From assembly GCA_030142905.1 (NCBI GenBank), contig JASJOG010000085.1, forward strand, positions 1,363,999 to 1,427,998: 64,000 nt of DNA, given 5' to 3'. Under the pieces are notes generated by a model, which searched no databases, had not been told where the DNA came from, and saw only the letters and a program-made list of their open reading frames with translations. A program made the position numbers and the translations under genes. Shown here one piece after another: positions 1-10,899 of this stretch. Origin of the DNA: Heliopora coerulea. Taxonomy: Eukaryota; Cnidaria; Anthozoa; Scleralcyonacea; Helioporidae. Numbering within the stretch: the stretch's first letter is position 1; the number at the start of each line of letters is the position of its first letter.

Positions 1-1389
1 GTTTAAGACGTGTTGATTTCTTTGAAAGAGATTAAGAATACACTGAAGAACGTCAACATCGACATGAGATCACGAAATGTAATCTTTCGTTCAACATAAA
101 GAGCAGATTATCAGTTTTACATGATCTTAAATTAAATCCATCAAATAATGTCGATGCCATCCTTCATAGTTAACAGCAGCTCAGCTTTGTTCTTAGGATA
201 CCGATTAAGCGAGAGATCGGCGTTGTGTTTGTGCCTGTATGCCTCGTGATTTGGGGGAATCCCTGATCCAATCTAACAAGGACAACGTAAAAATGATTTG
301 GAAATTCTTTGTGGTTAATCGTTTAATATGAGTACCTTCTGTGTTTTTGATTATATATGTGATTTTATTTTCTCTATTCTTAACCAAACATATACATACG
401 CAGTTGCAAAAGTCCATTCGACAGAATGTAAACAGTATTTCAGAATCATCCAGAAGTGACATAATTATTCTGCTCTGGGAAAGCCAAATGAAATTTTATT
501 TTAATTTAAACGGTGATTTGAATTCTCACCCACCGGTTACTGTACCACTGCTCCAACAGTTGAACTTCGGACAGGGGGACCTCACAATGTGTTCTACAAG
601 GTTTTTCAAGGGAGTTCCAAAAGCATGCTTCCTCAGGAAATCCGGAATTCTCAAACCTCTAAAATCCGATTTACTGGTCTTAATTAGAGAGCCTTTTTAG
701 GCGAAATCTGAAGCTCTCCAGTTGTTTATTTTACATGTTTATCCTTTCATATTCAAGAGATATTTTCACCTGTAGTGGGTTTTTCTCAATGGTTTTGCCT
801 TGACTCAATTCCAGCCATTGTGTGTGACCACGCTCTTCCGCCCTAACCACCAGCTCAATGGGCGACCTTATTTGTCCATTACGTCAAATGTGAATATTTT
901 ACTCCTAATAGATAAGATGGAGATTATCCCTATCGACTGCATATTTTATTGCCATTTTGAAAATGTCAAAGGAAAAAGACCAACAGAAAGGAAATTGCGA
1001 ATAAGGAAAGCGAAGAACTATTAAAAACAACTAGATAAATAAGAAAATAAAGGGAGTTGGTGATGAGTAATAGAGTTATAAAGATTCAAAGTAGCTAGTA
1101 AGAACATGGCATAAATATTATGGTTCACCAAAACCTAACGAATACTGTCTTCACTAAATTATAAAAGCCCGTTGATAAACTACACTGTTTTTCAGACGAT
1201 ATGCAAACGTCCGTCAAGTTTCAATGCTCAGAAAATGTTTCTAACTCCCGTAGGGGTCGAACCTGTCACCTTATCAATGGTGAGACGCTCTAACATTTGA
1301 TCTACAGTAACTCAGACCTGTGATAAGATAGAGTCATGGAGAGCGAAGGTCATAAATATGTGAAGGTTCCCACTTGTATAGTATAAATA
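1..1389. other. No gene recognised; degenerate tRNA-like patch
   Basis: I see no coding exon here. In particular I looked for, and did not find, the first exon expected for the two-TM gene whose last exon starts at 1707. Around 1243-1318 a degenerate minus-strand tRNA-like stretch (B-box-like then A-box-like) resembles the tRNA-derived repeats further right. Short open frames such as 341-700 have no recognisable domain and no splice context. Confidence 0.5.
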
Positions 1390-1640
1390 TAAAGAACAAA
1401 ACATAATCTGGAAAATGTCACCTTGTTAACTTGATATTCAAGTTACGAACAAGGCAAGACAAAGACAAAGTTGCGATTATATTTCGAGTCTACTACAAAG
1501 TCATTGTCAAACCAGCTGTTGGTTTGACAGCGACTTTTTAACACAGTCGAAATATCACCGCAACTTTTTCTCTGCCTTCTTCATAACTTGAATATCAAGC
1601 TAACAAGATGAAGTTTTTCGGATTATGTTTTATTCTTTAC
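1390..1640. mobile_element. Palindromic MITE-like element
   Basis: Two arms of roughly 100 bp are imperfect reverse complements (left about 1390-1490, right about 1550-1640), meeting around a short inner hairpin near 1500-1530. Shared landmarks are AACTTGATATTCAAGTTA on the left and its near-complement on the right. It has no coding capacity. It lies just upstream of the exon at 1707, so it probably sits in that gene's intron. No clear target duplication was identified. Confidence 0.7.
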
Positions 1641-1706
1641 TTTTTGGAATTGTCGGCTGGTTATGGATTTTAGTATTAATGTAGTAAACGGTTTTTCACT
1701 TCGTAG

Positions 1707-2332
1707 ATCTTGGAAACCAAGCTAATGTTTTTGCTATCTTGGAGTTCGGGAGTTCGTTTCTAGACGTGAAGGAAGATCCATTCCGAGTGCAACGTGATTT
1801 CATCATCGAGTGTCTCCGGGACATCGATGAACAAAAAGAGCGCATCCTACAATTGGTGGATGAGGCATGCGAAATTCTGAAGGCTATAATAGACACAGAA
1901 ACCGTTGATATACTAAAAGGAATGCACTTTGATAACGTAGTAAGGCAAGCGCGCGTTCAGATCAAGTCTTGTCGACGACGCCTGGACACTGCGGAACAGA
2001 AAATCTGCCAGCTTTCCACAAAGATGACCACCATCAAGTGGTTTTTACGCACATTTCGATTCACTGTCTGGGGACTTTCCTGTTATTATTTCTACCAGAA
2101 ATACAAACAATCGACGGTTTGTCTTCCATTGCTTTTTATCAGTTCAACCGTGGCCGGAGCAGTACTGCTGTCTCTTTATCCAAGTCGCACTTACGAATTT
2201 CACGAGTCTCTCTCCAAACTGTCATCGACACATTATCTACTTACAGAGCGACTTGAAGATCTTCGTGAAAGGTTAGCCAGCGCCAAAGATTACAAAGATG
2301 GATTCATCAAGGATATGGACAATGCTGTGTGA
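1707..2332 (+). CDS. Two-TM/coiled-coil family protein, copy A (last exon)
   Basis: This is the last exon of a gene I cannot name; two paralogues lie at 21713-22972 and 29545-31323. The exon follows a TTCGTAG acceptor and opens in the same phase as the paralogues, with L-G-N-Q-A matching their L-G-[NS]-Q-A start. It encodes about 207 residues: a helical DIDEQKERILQL segment, the family motif FDN-V-V-R-Q-A, a Cys-Arg-rich helix, two hydrophobic segments separated by a short loop, the motif SL-[YF]-PSR-x-Y-x-F, and a C-terminal coiled coil. The first exon is not visible and must lie left of the window, be lost, or be hidden beyond the MITE. AATAAA occurs at 2679-2684. Function unknown; a membrane-hairpin protein is inferred from hydropathy only. 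Confidence 0.75.
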
Positions 2333-2963
2333 AATGTATTTGAGGGCATTAAATCTGTGGTTTCGCCGTTAAACTCCAACCATATGACGGCTGTGTGAAT
2401 CGAAGCAGCTTCGTAGATTGAATAAATCATTTGAGTTGATCGTGATGAGTACAAGAAGTGGGGACAACTTTCCTTATTCTGATACTTTTTCACTTTTAAT
2501 TTTAAGCCAAGGTTTTGTATATATTATTTCTTGTCTTAAAAGAATCATTTGTGATGAGGTGTCAAGAATGTCTAGGTCGAAGAGCCCAAACAGGCCATAG
2601 CGATAGGAAGAAACCTTGTTGTTACCGTAATTGAACTATTTACAATCGTCACGCAGTCCACATTGTTTGTACAATTTTAATAAAATAATTCAACATACTT
2701 TTTAAACAATTTATGTAGGGTGTTGAATTCTAAATGATTATCGTCACCAACCTCAACCAACTACAGATAACATGTAGGTGAAAACCTAGAGGAAAAAAAA
2801 AATCGGTTTTATTATTACGGGTTTTGCATTTTTAAGAAACACCACGATTTTTTTTGTATTATGAGTATGAACAAAATTTTTAGATGAATAAGAATTGAGC
2901 ACCAAACGTGTTTCAGAGATAAGGCTAAAATGACGAAAAAACACCGTGACACTGTACCTTTTC

Positions 2964-3691
2964 TCAGATATAAAGACCCCATCGCATTCGGCATCCACCT
3001 GACCTATTGTCGGTGTCATCTCTGTAGTAAGGAGTCCAGTAGTTAGCTTTGGCACACAGTTTGCGAGCGGCACCTCCACCACACTGACCAGAGTCACCAT
3101 CAGGGTACCATTCGTAGCACAACTTGATGTTCCTTGCCCAAAGAGCATGACCCACCGGGAGTTTAATTCTCCAGGACATTCTACAGCCACCTCCGCGGTT
3201 ATCCGTGTCGTCTCTGTAAACTGATGTGTATTGGTTCACTGGAGCACAGAGCTCGCGGGCTGCCCCACCGCCACACTGTCCCCCGTCGCCATCTGGGTAC
3301 CATCTGTAGCAAATTTGCACTTTCCTGAACCACGGAGAACTGTAGGGAGATTCAATCCCCCACCGCATTCGACATCCACCGCCTCGTCCGTCGGTATCAT
3401 CCCTATAGTATTGTGTTGGTGAATTGACGGTTGCGCAAAGATCTCTGGGCTCGCCTGCACCACACTGGCCCCCATCACCATCTGGATACCATCGGTAACA
3501 AAGTTTGGTGTTGGCTAAAAACCAAACAGGAACCTTGTAGAGTTTGCAGTCATAACCGCTAGTACCACACGTGTATAGCCCTGATTTGCACGTTGCTTTG
3601 CAGCAGTCACCACCATCAAATTTGTGAGCAGCGGTGTTGCAGGCGTGATCACACCATCCATCGCCTTTGCTTGAACGTTGACACATATTCA
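2964..3691 (-). CDS. Secreted LNR plus triple Cys-rich repeat protein (last exon)
   Basis: About 241 residues. It opens after a GAGCAG acceptor at phase 1, so at least one upstream exon exists, and no start or signal peptide is seen here. Residues 4-31 fit a Lin12/Notch repeat: Cys spacing with a FDGGDCC ending. Three tandem repeats of about 63 residues follow (starting near residues 65, 128 and 192). Each has CY-[RE]-WYPDGD-x-GQCG, an LCA motif, then YRDDTD-x-R-x-GGCRM-x-W, with four cysteines per repeat. The disulfide-rich pattern implies an extracellular protein. Similar Cys-rich modules occur, as far as I recall, in the C-terminal parts of some cnidarian and mollusc perforin-like or perivitellin-like proteins, but no such domain is visible here. 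Confidence 0.75.
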
Positions 3692-3699
3692 CTGCTCGT

Positions 3700-5072
3700 T
3701 TGGTCCGTGAATTAACTAAACACCGACAGAAATAGAGATTACAATGTCAAACCTTAGCTTTGACCACCAAGTTAAAATAGATAATTTACGCATTTTACGA
3801 GCAGGAGCGCTTTATCGGACACTAAAACACGAAGCGATAGCCGAGTGTTTTAGGTCCGATAAAGCACATACTGCGAGATTTTTGAACGGCTTAAAAAACA
3901 AACCCCTTAGTAAGCTAAAATTTGTGAAGAAAGTTTGAAAATTAATGTTTTCTAAGCCGAGAAAAATGGAGGAGAAAAGTAAGCGTGTTTCTTATCATAT
4001 ATAAAGACACGACACAGTTATGATTTTCTTTTGTATTTTCATCATAAATTATTAATTATGTTGAGATGAAGTATTTCTTAATCTTGCTCCACTTACCATT
4101 GACTCCAGACTGAAAATCCGAGCTATCACTCTACGCGAAAAACTAATGGAATAAAGGAACATCAGTGCTGATAGTTGTAAATTGTTGCATTAAAATCTAA
4201 TGCAAAAAACCGTAAAACTATGTGACAGTGATGTCGCATGAAGTTGGCCTTAACGACCACACAAACCAGAGCGCTATCCCTAGATTGTTAATTAAGACCA
4301 AGCAACGGCTGGGAGGGCCAGCGGTATACAGGACTACCGAACCATAGAAAATATGTTAATGCCCAAGTCCATTTCCATCCAAGACCAATCATGCTTACAC
4401 CCTCCTGGATGACGTTTGGAGCTGATCAAGTATGTTAGGTTGTATGAAAATGAGTCTTATTTAAAACCGTTATCGACGATTGCATAATTTATACAGACTC
4501 TGGTTCAAATCCTACAGACGTCCCGGCCAAGTGCGCGCACCTTACAGCAAAATACGAATGCCTTTACAAGACCAAATGAAGTCCTTGTAGCATTGTGCAG
4601 TACGTACCTCAGCATTGATAGCGTCTGGAAGGAAGGAGACAACCAAGGTAAGCGTTAGAAGGAAATACGTATTACGCATCTTCATAATATGGCGCGTGAA
4701 GCAAAGAAGACTTCTTTCGAGGATTGAGTTCAGTCAGTATGAAAGTGAATTGGTTGGTTCGTTTTATATTGTGTCGTATCATCGCGTTATAGACGTTTTT
4801 TCCTGTTTACCTTTCATTTCACGTCAGCGCTCACGCATATGAGATTATACGTTATCAGTTTGACGTAAACACGGCAGGATGAAGAACACAAGAAGTGGCA
4901 GCAGACAGGAATTTGTCAAAAACATGTTGACTGGATAACTGATGCTTTTCTTCTATCAGTTCAAGCAAACATTGTTCATATAGGACTGGAAAGGCTACAG
5001 ATATCCGAAGGCATGGTTCCAAGTTATACAGTGGAACCTCTAATTAGCGGAAACTTTGCAGGATCAATACTG
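3700..5072. other. Intergenic, nothing recognised
   Basis: Short open frames (3744-3938, 4615-4842) show no domain, no conserved partner in the window and no splice sites I would trust. The stretch is AT-rich and unremarkable apart from ending at the MITE at 5073. Confidence 0.4.
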
Positions 5073-5279
5073 AGACCCCGTTCACACGATACCGGTACGA
5101 AACTGCACCGGTATCAAAATATCACGGTACGAACCTGTTCTCACGATTACGGTTTCAAATTGTTACGGTTAGCATTACGGTTTCATGCTTTTTCATACCG
5201 GTACCGTGTGAACGCAAGGCCTAACCGTAATAATTTCGTTACGGTTTCATTTCGTACCGGTATCGTGTGAACGGGGTCT
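5073..5279. mobile_element. MITE with perfect 30-bp terminal inverted repeats (Harbinger-like)
   Basis: Left end AGACCCCGTTCACACGATAC continues into CGGTACGAAA. The right end at 5250-5279 is its exact reverse complement over 30 bp. Read one base inside each end, the flanks are TGA on both sides, giving a candidate 3-bp target duplication of T-N-A type as in PIF/Harbinger. The interior is full of ACGGT/ACCGT words in both orientations. Total about 207 bp, non-coding. Confidence 0.8.
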
Positions 5280-6816
5280 GAAGCTGGAATGAACAGCTTT
5301 CATTATAAAGGGGCGGTCCTCTGGAATGGTCTTTCAAATGATGTTAAATAAAAGAAGTGTTGCGTTCAAACATTCCTTGAGCTGTGGGATATTGAATTAA
5401 TGTTTAATTTTATGTTAGTCAACGGATGGGGTTTGTCACCCAATCTACTTTAGAATTCGAGAGAGATTAAACCTTGTCGGCTAGTATTCGATTAGTGGTG
5501 ATCAGATTGTAAGCGGGCTAAATCCAAAATCCAAAGGCGAAAAAGGAACTGACGCGGGATAGCAACTGGAAATGGGAAATTTTAAACAGGACACGAGCCT
5601 TCAACTCTCGCGAGACATTACTTCGCATGACTTCGATAAAACATGAAGGAAATAATAAATTTGTCTGATAACATGACCACAGTAAATCAGATTGGTTCTT
5701 AGAAAGGCCAGAGGAAATCTTTTTAATAAGGATATCACTTTATTAAGAAAAAAATAAATTTAATTGAAGGGAGCTGTTGATTAAATTGGAATGTGAAATT
5801 TGATTTAATGTGTCCTGTTGGGATCGTTCTTCCATTATCTTACCCTGGGTAACGACAAGTGATTTTACCCGCCAAAGAGAGATATCCTGGGAAAGAGACA
5901 AAATATGAGATACGTATAATAAGGACTACCTTTTCACGTTAAATGTCACTGGCATTTCTTTCGCGCTAAGTACACGGCTCGACAGTGAAAGAAAGAGCAG
6001 GATACACAAAAGCATCTGGGAGAAATAGCAGTAAAACGTAAACCACTAAAAATTGAATGTTTTCTGCTGAAAACGTTTTTTTCCTTTCAATTTTAATACA
6101 GTGAGAAATAGCTGTGATTAGGCGCGCTATGAGGATCTGTTGAGTATATCTTTATACCCTCGAACTCAGACTTCTACGAGATGAACTCCTTAGAACTAGG
6201 GCATTCCTGCAGCGGCCAGTCTGGACAGTTGGTCTAGACCATAGCACTCTATTATGCAATTCCACAAGTTTGACACCACCAGATCACAAAGACTGTAAAT
6301 CTCTTTCGAAATAAAAATTCCTCCTGTGTCAGGTTTGAATCGAGGCTCAATCACAAGGAGACTACGATTGTTTCAATGACTCAGACATAAAACACACGAG
6401 TGTTGTCACCGTGAACCGCTTGATATGTCATTTAAAATCCTTCTTGAAGAATTTTCCTCTCTTTTAAAAATGTTTTTAACGGATCGAAACGGCACTCTAT
6501 ACTGATAGGCTTCGTGCACGTTCTCTCACCAAGGTAATGGCATAATACTGTTGAATTTAATGCATAGCTATATTATGTTAGCCGAAGTGTTAGCTAGGAA
6601 GCGAAGTTTACGCTCTGAATATTAATGAAAATATTTGCGGCGTTTTTTCCGTTTGGTTTTGCTTTATTTTCCAGAAATTTTTCGGTTGAAAGCTTGGTAG
6701 CTTCAGTCCAAATCGTTCAACATGAGGTGCAGTGGAAGATTTCGTTCTCGGAGGGCGAAAATCGTGGAGACAAGATAGGAAGTGTGGCTTGTGTTTTCCG
6801 GGAAAATTGAGAATAC

Positions 6817-7530
6817 AGCCTGGTTTCCATATAGTTGAAATTGTCGTAGTTCAGTCGGCGATTAACGTCGATTCCATTACAACAGTTGTTTTTCCATGTA
6901 TGTAGTTATAATTGTTGTAATTTAGCCACCGATTTCCCTCTAGTATTCAGGACGTCTCTGTTTAGTGATCGCCAATTTATGTTGAAACTGCGCTAGTGGG
7001 TGGTTCGGAAAAAAGTTAGACTTGGGCGAGAGCCACAATTTTGCTTCGAACAGTACACGTTGTCATAAAATAATCCTCACAACTAGGATAATACCAAATA
7101 GTATTACAACTTGCCTCAGCAAGAATTCGCAAAATATCAAGGAAAAGGGAAGATAAAATGGTTGCTTTTTTGTTGCAAAATACAACCGACGATCTTTGGA
7201 AGGTGGCTGGGTACACCTGAGCAACATCCACGAACCACTCGTCAGTAGAACTCTGCGTTGACCCATCTTTATGTAATATATAAAATATTTACTGTGGCTG
7301 GGATCCAGTAGACACGTGAAGTGAACAACAACTTTTGAGGTTCATTGGTTATTAGCATCAAATGGCACTTTTCTGTCGTAGACAGTCGGCGACTAATGTT
7401 TCCATTAAATGTTGATTTGTCGGCGACTGTTGTAATTGTTGTAGAAGTTGAACCTGATTCAACTTCTACAACAGTCACCGACTGATCGCCGACTGAATTA
7501 CAACAATTACAACTATATGGAAACCAGGCT
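6817..7530. mobile_element. MITE, 714 bp, with 21-bp TIRs
   Basis: The left end AGCCTGGTTTCCATATAGTT is the reverse complement of the right end at 7510-7530. TAC flanks both sides, a candidate 3-bp target duplication. Sub-terminal sequence is rich in CAGTCGGCGA-type words and their complements near both ends. In duplication copy 2 only the last roughly 100 bp (16636-16735) remain, so the element was there before the duplication and was internally lost afterwards. Confidence 0.7.
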
Positions 7531-7714
7531 TACTTGATATTCTACGACGCCTTCCGCTTAATCTAGCTTAAAAGGTATTCATTATTGTAACAAGAGGTTG
7601 TAAATGAGCTGATTCTGCGTTGTAACCTTTAAGACCTCGTTGGGGTAAACAGGAAAGTTTCATTTTGGCAAACAATGCATTGTGCACTGGCTGAGGAAGT
7701 TGAGAAAACGAAAG

Positions 7715-8068
7715 CTAACCATTGTCCAATATCCCGGAAAAATCGGCACGCAGGCTGGATTTAAAAAGTATCGTATCTTTCCGATGTTGAACCACACCAA
7801 CGTCAAACTTTAAATCATACTTGTAATTATAATAGCATATAAATCCAACCAAAAACACAGCATCAAAACGTATACTAATCGCAGCTTTAGCGACTAAATA
7901 GGAAACCATCCCTTCAACTATGGGTATAATCGATAGAACATTATGGCATTTACCTGTTAAGTTGATAATTTTTGAAGGAGAAAAATTTCGAGTGCCAGTG
8001 ACCTGTTGCGAATTGCTGCAATTTGTATTTTTCGCAACAGATCTCGGTTGAGTCTTAAAAATATCCAC
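7715..8068 (-). CDS. Small conserved hydrophobic reading frame, copy 1 (hypothetical)
   Basis: A 117-codon frame whose first 90 or so residues are matched by 17488-17787 in the other duplicate. It contains a predicted membrane segment (SIRFDAVFLVGFICYYNYKY) after a Ser/Thr/Asn-rich start. It follows the LRAT frame on the same strand after about 240 bp, so it could be a separate small gene, a 3' exon, or chance. The stop position differs between copies. No domain recognised. Confidence 0.35.
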   Translation of the reverse strand: MDIFKTQPRSVAKNTNCSNSQQVTGTRNFSPSKIINLTGKCHNVLSIIPIVEGMVSYLVAKAAISIRFDAVFLVGFICYYNYKYDLKFDVGVVQHRKDTILFKSSLRADFSGILDNG

Positions 8069-8311
8069 ACACTCGAGATTTTCCTCATTTGAAAACCTTC
8101 AACTATGACCTCGTACATAAACATTAACTTCTAAATAATCACTTTAATGATATGATTGCCAGCTAAACTTTAATATGTGCACACGAGTATATGCACCGCC
8201 TGTGATTCCTGTTCGTGAAGATATGGAAAACTTAAGTAGCCAATCAACAATTATTTCCAAATTTTAATACAATCAGAAAACAAGAAGCATAATAAGGTCC
8301 ACCAAATCGTT

Positions 8312-8623
8312 TCATTGTTTAATGACCGCGGCCTTTGCTCCAATTGCTAATGTACCCATGCCGAAGTTAGCGGCGGCACGTCTTATTCCATCAGACACTT
8401 GGGAAGACAACTTTTCTCCCGTCTTCAGCCACGTCGCCAACGTTTCGCAATTGTTCCAGAGTAGATCATATCTTGGCCATTCAGATCCAGAGTTTAACAC
8501 CTCAGTTGACTTCTTTAGGGTTTCGACGACCGATAACGTCGGTCCCTTGTGTTCCACTCGATACAACTTCCTATCCTTTAATATGAATAACAATGCCCAG
8601 CAGATTGTGCGAAGTATCGCCAT
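8312..8623 (-). CDS. Chimeric frame: Penelope-tail leader fused to LRAT C-half
   Basis: An ATG inside the inverted Penelope tail starts a hydrophobic leader (MAILRTICWALLFILK). It runs without a stop through the insertion junction into DRKLYRVEHKG and the rest of the LRAT C-terminal half, including the NC motif. Total 103 codons. The fusion frame is seen directly; whether it is transcribed is unknown. It lacks the catalytic-type histidines, so enzyme activity is not expected. Confidence 0.4.
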   Translation of the reverse strand: MAILRTICWALLFILKDRKLYRVEHKGPTLSVVETLKKSTEVLNSGSEWPRYDLLWNNCETLATWLKTGEKLSSQVSDGIRRAAANFGMGTLAIGAKAAVIKQ

Positions 8624-8688
8624 ATGTAAACATTAACAGTTGCATAAACAAAGAAGGCTAGAAGAGTTTTAAAACATATTTATTGACT

Positions 8689-8719
8689 GACGTTTCGTCG
8701 CTACAAGCAACATCTTCAG
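8689..8719 (-). ncRNA. Hammerhead-like motif in inverted Penelope tail
   Basis: The inverted twin of the motif at 10404: CTGAAGA, a 5-bp stem II with loop TTGTA, then GAAACGTC. Helix III would be minimal, as in many Penelope hammerheads, so cleavage may need a dimeric transcript. Confidence 0.55.
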
Positions 8720-9147
8720 AGTGGAGATCAGGGATTACAACGAGATAAATTTATATTAACAAACAGTATCGAATAACAATTAAGATGACATATTTACAAC
8801 AGTAACGGAAATTGAAGGGAGACAGCAGTAAGGTGTTATCAGAAGAGGGAAAGAGGCATCGAACCAATATTCCCGTTAAGAATTGGTTTTAATTTATTAA
8901 TTATAAGACTTTCTTTAAGGAGTAGTTCAGAAACAGAAGGCGACGAGGATAATATTTTGAAGTCGGAAAAAGAAATGGGATGGCCAGTTTCAATGTGGTG
9001 GGAAAGGATACTAGTGGGAGAGGGATTAACTCTTCTGTTACCTGTCAAGGGTGAGATCCCCATATGATCTGAAATGCGTGTGTGTAACTGTCGGCTAGTT
9101 TGGCCAAAATTGTTTTCAAGGATAACCAAAATTGTTTTCAAGGATTT

Positions 9148-10284
9148 TCGCGTAATGAATTTAAGAAACTTTTATAATTCGCTGTTAAGAACAACCATTT
9201 CCTTTTCAACAACCAACTCTACGAACAGGTTGATGGTGTTGCTATGGGTTCCCCTCTGGGACCTCTCTTCGCTAATATCTTTCTCTCCTTTTATGAAACC
9301 AGCTGGCTTAACAACTGTCCTTCACAATTCAAACCCATCTTCTACCGACGTTATGTTGACGACTGTTTTCTTCTATTTCGATCTTCGACTCATATTCTAC
9401 CATTTCTTAACTATCTAAACTCACAGCACGCTAATATCAAATTTACGCACGAAACTGAGAATAACAGCACCTTATCTTTCCTTGACATAAAAATTAACCG
9501 CTCTGAAATTAATTTCACCACCAGTATCTACCGAAAATCCACTTACACCGGTCTACTAACTAACTTTAATAGTTTTATTCCGGATTGCTATAAAAAAGGC
9601 CTTATCTTTTCCCTTCTATTTCGATATTTTAATTTATGCTCTAGCTACTCCATCTTGCACTCTGAACTCCAGAAACTCAAACAAATTTTCATTAAAAATG
9701 AATTCCCAGCTACCCTGTTTGACAAATGTGTAAGTGCATTTTTAGATAAATCCTTTTCGTCCGCTCCCAAGATTTCTATTGCTCCTAAGTTTTTAATTTA
9801 TTTTTCTCTACCGTATACTGGTTCACATGGCCTTCAAATTCGCACTCAACTCATCAAACTATTGTCGTCCGCCTTTCCTCAAGTTTCATTACGCTTCGTC
9901 TTTCGCCCATCCGTTCGCCTTCGCTCTTTTTTCCCTGTCAAGGACAGGATCCCTGATGGCCTGAAATCGCATGTGGTGTATTTATTTACGTGTCAATGCT
10001 GTAAGGCATTGTATGTTGGCCAAACTAGCCGACAGTTACACACACGCATTTCAGATCATATGGGGATCTCACCCTTGACAGGTAACAGAAGAGTTAATCC
10101 CTCTCCCACTAGTATCCTTTCCCACCACATTGAAACTGGCCATCCCATTTCTTTTTCCGACTTCAAAATATTATCCTCGTCGTCTTCTGTTTCTGAACTA
10201 CTCCTTAAAGAAAGTCTTATAATTAATAAATTAAAACCAATTCTTAACGGGAATATTGGTTCGATGCCTCTTTCCCTCTTCTGA
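9148..10284 (+). pseudogene. Penelope RT (partial) and GIY-YIG endonuclease
   Basis: The reading frame starts inside the RT. Around 9150-9240 the frame reads NEFKKLL, a TAA stop at 9175, then NNHFLFNNQLYEQVDGVAMG. From there it is open to 10284. RT motifs present: VDGVAMGSPLGP, the catalytic box YVDDCFLLF, and an FLDIKI strand. The C-terminal GIY-YIG nuclease has VVYLFTC-x2-C, then LYVGQTSRQLHTRISDH, ending GSMPLSLF. The left part of RT (fingers) is absent and one stop lies in frame, so it is a dead 5'-truncated copy, although the nuclease half is intact. Confidence 0.9.
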
Positions 10285-10403
10285 TAACACCTTACTGCTG
10301 TCTCCCTTCAATTTCCGTTACTGTTGTAAATATGTCATCTTAATTGTTATTCGATACTGTTTGTTAATATAAATTTATCTCGTTGTAATCCCTGATCTCC
10401 ACT

Positions 10404-10434
10404 CTGAAGATGTTGCTTGTAGCGACGAAACGTC
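10404..10434 (+). ncRNA. Hammerhead-like motif in Penelope 3' tail
   Basis: CTGAAGA (fits CUGANGA), stem II GTTGC/GCGAC with one G-U pair around loop TTGTA, then GAAAC followed by GTC. Hammerhead ribozymes are known in Penelope terminal repeats. Activity of this copy is inferred, not shown. Confidence 0.6.
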
Positions 10435-10499
10435 AGTCAATAAATATGTTTTAAAACTCTTCTAGCCTTCTTTGTTTATGCAACTGTTAATGTTTACAT

Positions 10500-10577
10500 A
10501 TGGCGATACTTCGCACAATCTGCTGGGCATTGTTATTCATATTAAAGTTACGGTTTCCGCCTGGACAATCACTCGTA
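10500..10577 (+). CDS. Signal-peptide-like mini reading frame at Penelope 3' end
   Basis: ATG lies 65 nt after the hammerhead-like core. The frame encodes M-A-I-L-R-T-I-C-W-A-L-L-F-I-L-K-L-R-F-P then PGQSLV up to the element end, and continues into the target as antisense LRAT sequence. Equivalent frames occur at 20664 (plus), 15663 (plus) and 15434 (minus). Many differences between 10500 and 20664 are synonymous or conservative: for example GCG/GCT and GCA/GCT for Ala, TTT/TTC for Phe, GGA/GGT for Gly. This suggests coding constraint. It has a basic residue, a hydrophobic core and a Pro-Gly end, like a secretion leader or membrane anchor. Confidence 0.5.
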
Positions 10578-10899
10578 AACTTCCTATCCTCAGCTCCCTG
10601 CGAGAAAGGCCATATGTCGCATATACGAGGGCAAGCGTCGTCCGCGTCGTTTCCATAGAAGTGAATCACTTCATAGTTCCCCAAAAATACACCATGATGA
10701 TAGTAATAATCTTTGTCGCTGAACAAAGGATAGAGAATCTTTAAGGATTCATGAAGATTAGTAAATGAGCATCTAACTGCAATTTGGTCCCCGGGCTTCA
10801 AATCATTAAATTTGGCAACCTCAACCAACTCAACCATTCTGAATTTATATGAAGTTTTCAGTTTCAAGAGAAGAGTTGTAGTGATTTAGGGTGTTCGGT

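Larger units (their letters stand above)
8578..10577 (+). mobile_element. Penelope-like element, 5'-truncated, with inverted tail copy
   Basis: Exactly 2000 bp between 13-bp target duplications. The body encodes RT plus GIY-YIG. The last roughly 530 bp (about 10019-10545) are repeated in inverted orientation at the left end (8578-9104), an arrangement known in Penelope-like elements. Both tails carry a hammerhead-like core (10404-10434 plus; 8689-8719 minus). The tail ends with a short signal-peptide-like frame starting at 10500. The RT fingers and the N-terminal part are missing. Confidence 0.9.
8312..10837 (-). pseudogene. LRAT-domain protein, interrupted copy
   Basis: The same protein as the intact copy at 18013-18534. 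The N-terminal half (10591-10837) keeps YYYHHGVFLG and VIHFYG with the catalytic-type histidines. The C-terminal half (8312-8577) keeps LLWNNCETLATWL with the catalytic-type Cys. A 2000-bp Penelope-like element separates them, between 13-bp duplications AACTTCCTATCCT at 8565-8577 and 10578-10590. The N-terminal half now reads into element sequence and the enzyme fold is split, so the original product is lost. LRAT/HRASLS-like enzymes are thiol acyltransferases or phospholipases of the NlpC/P60 superfamily. The C-terminal half is still open and is joined in frame to a start codon supplied by the element (see the entry at 8312-8623). Confidence 0.85.

Noticed and set aside
341..700. 119-codon plus-strand frame
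   Set aside because: No domain, no splice context, no match elsewhere in the window.
7269..7478. 69-codon minus-strand frame
   Set aside because: Lies in the sub-terminal repeats of the 714-bp MITE.
10472..10744. 90-codon plus-strand frame
   Set aside because: Mostly antisense to the LRAT fragment and in a different frame from the tail leader.
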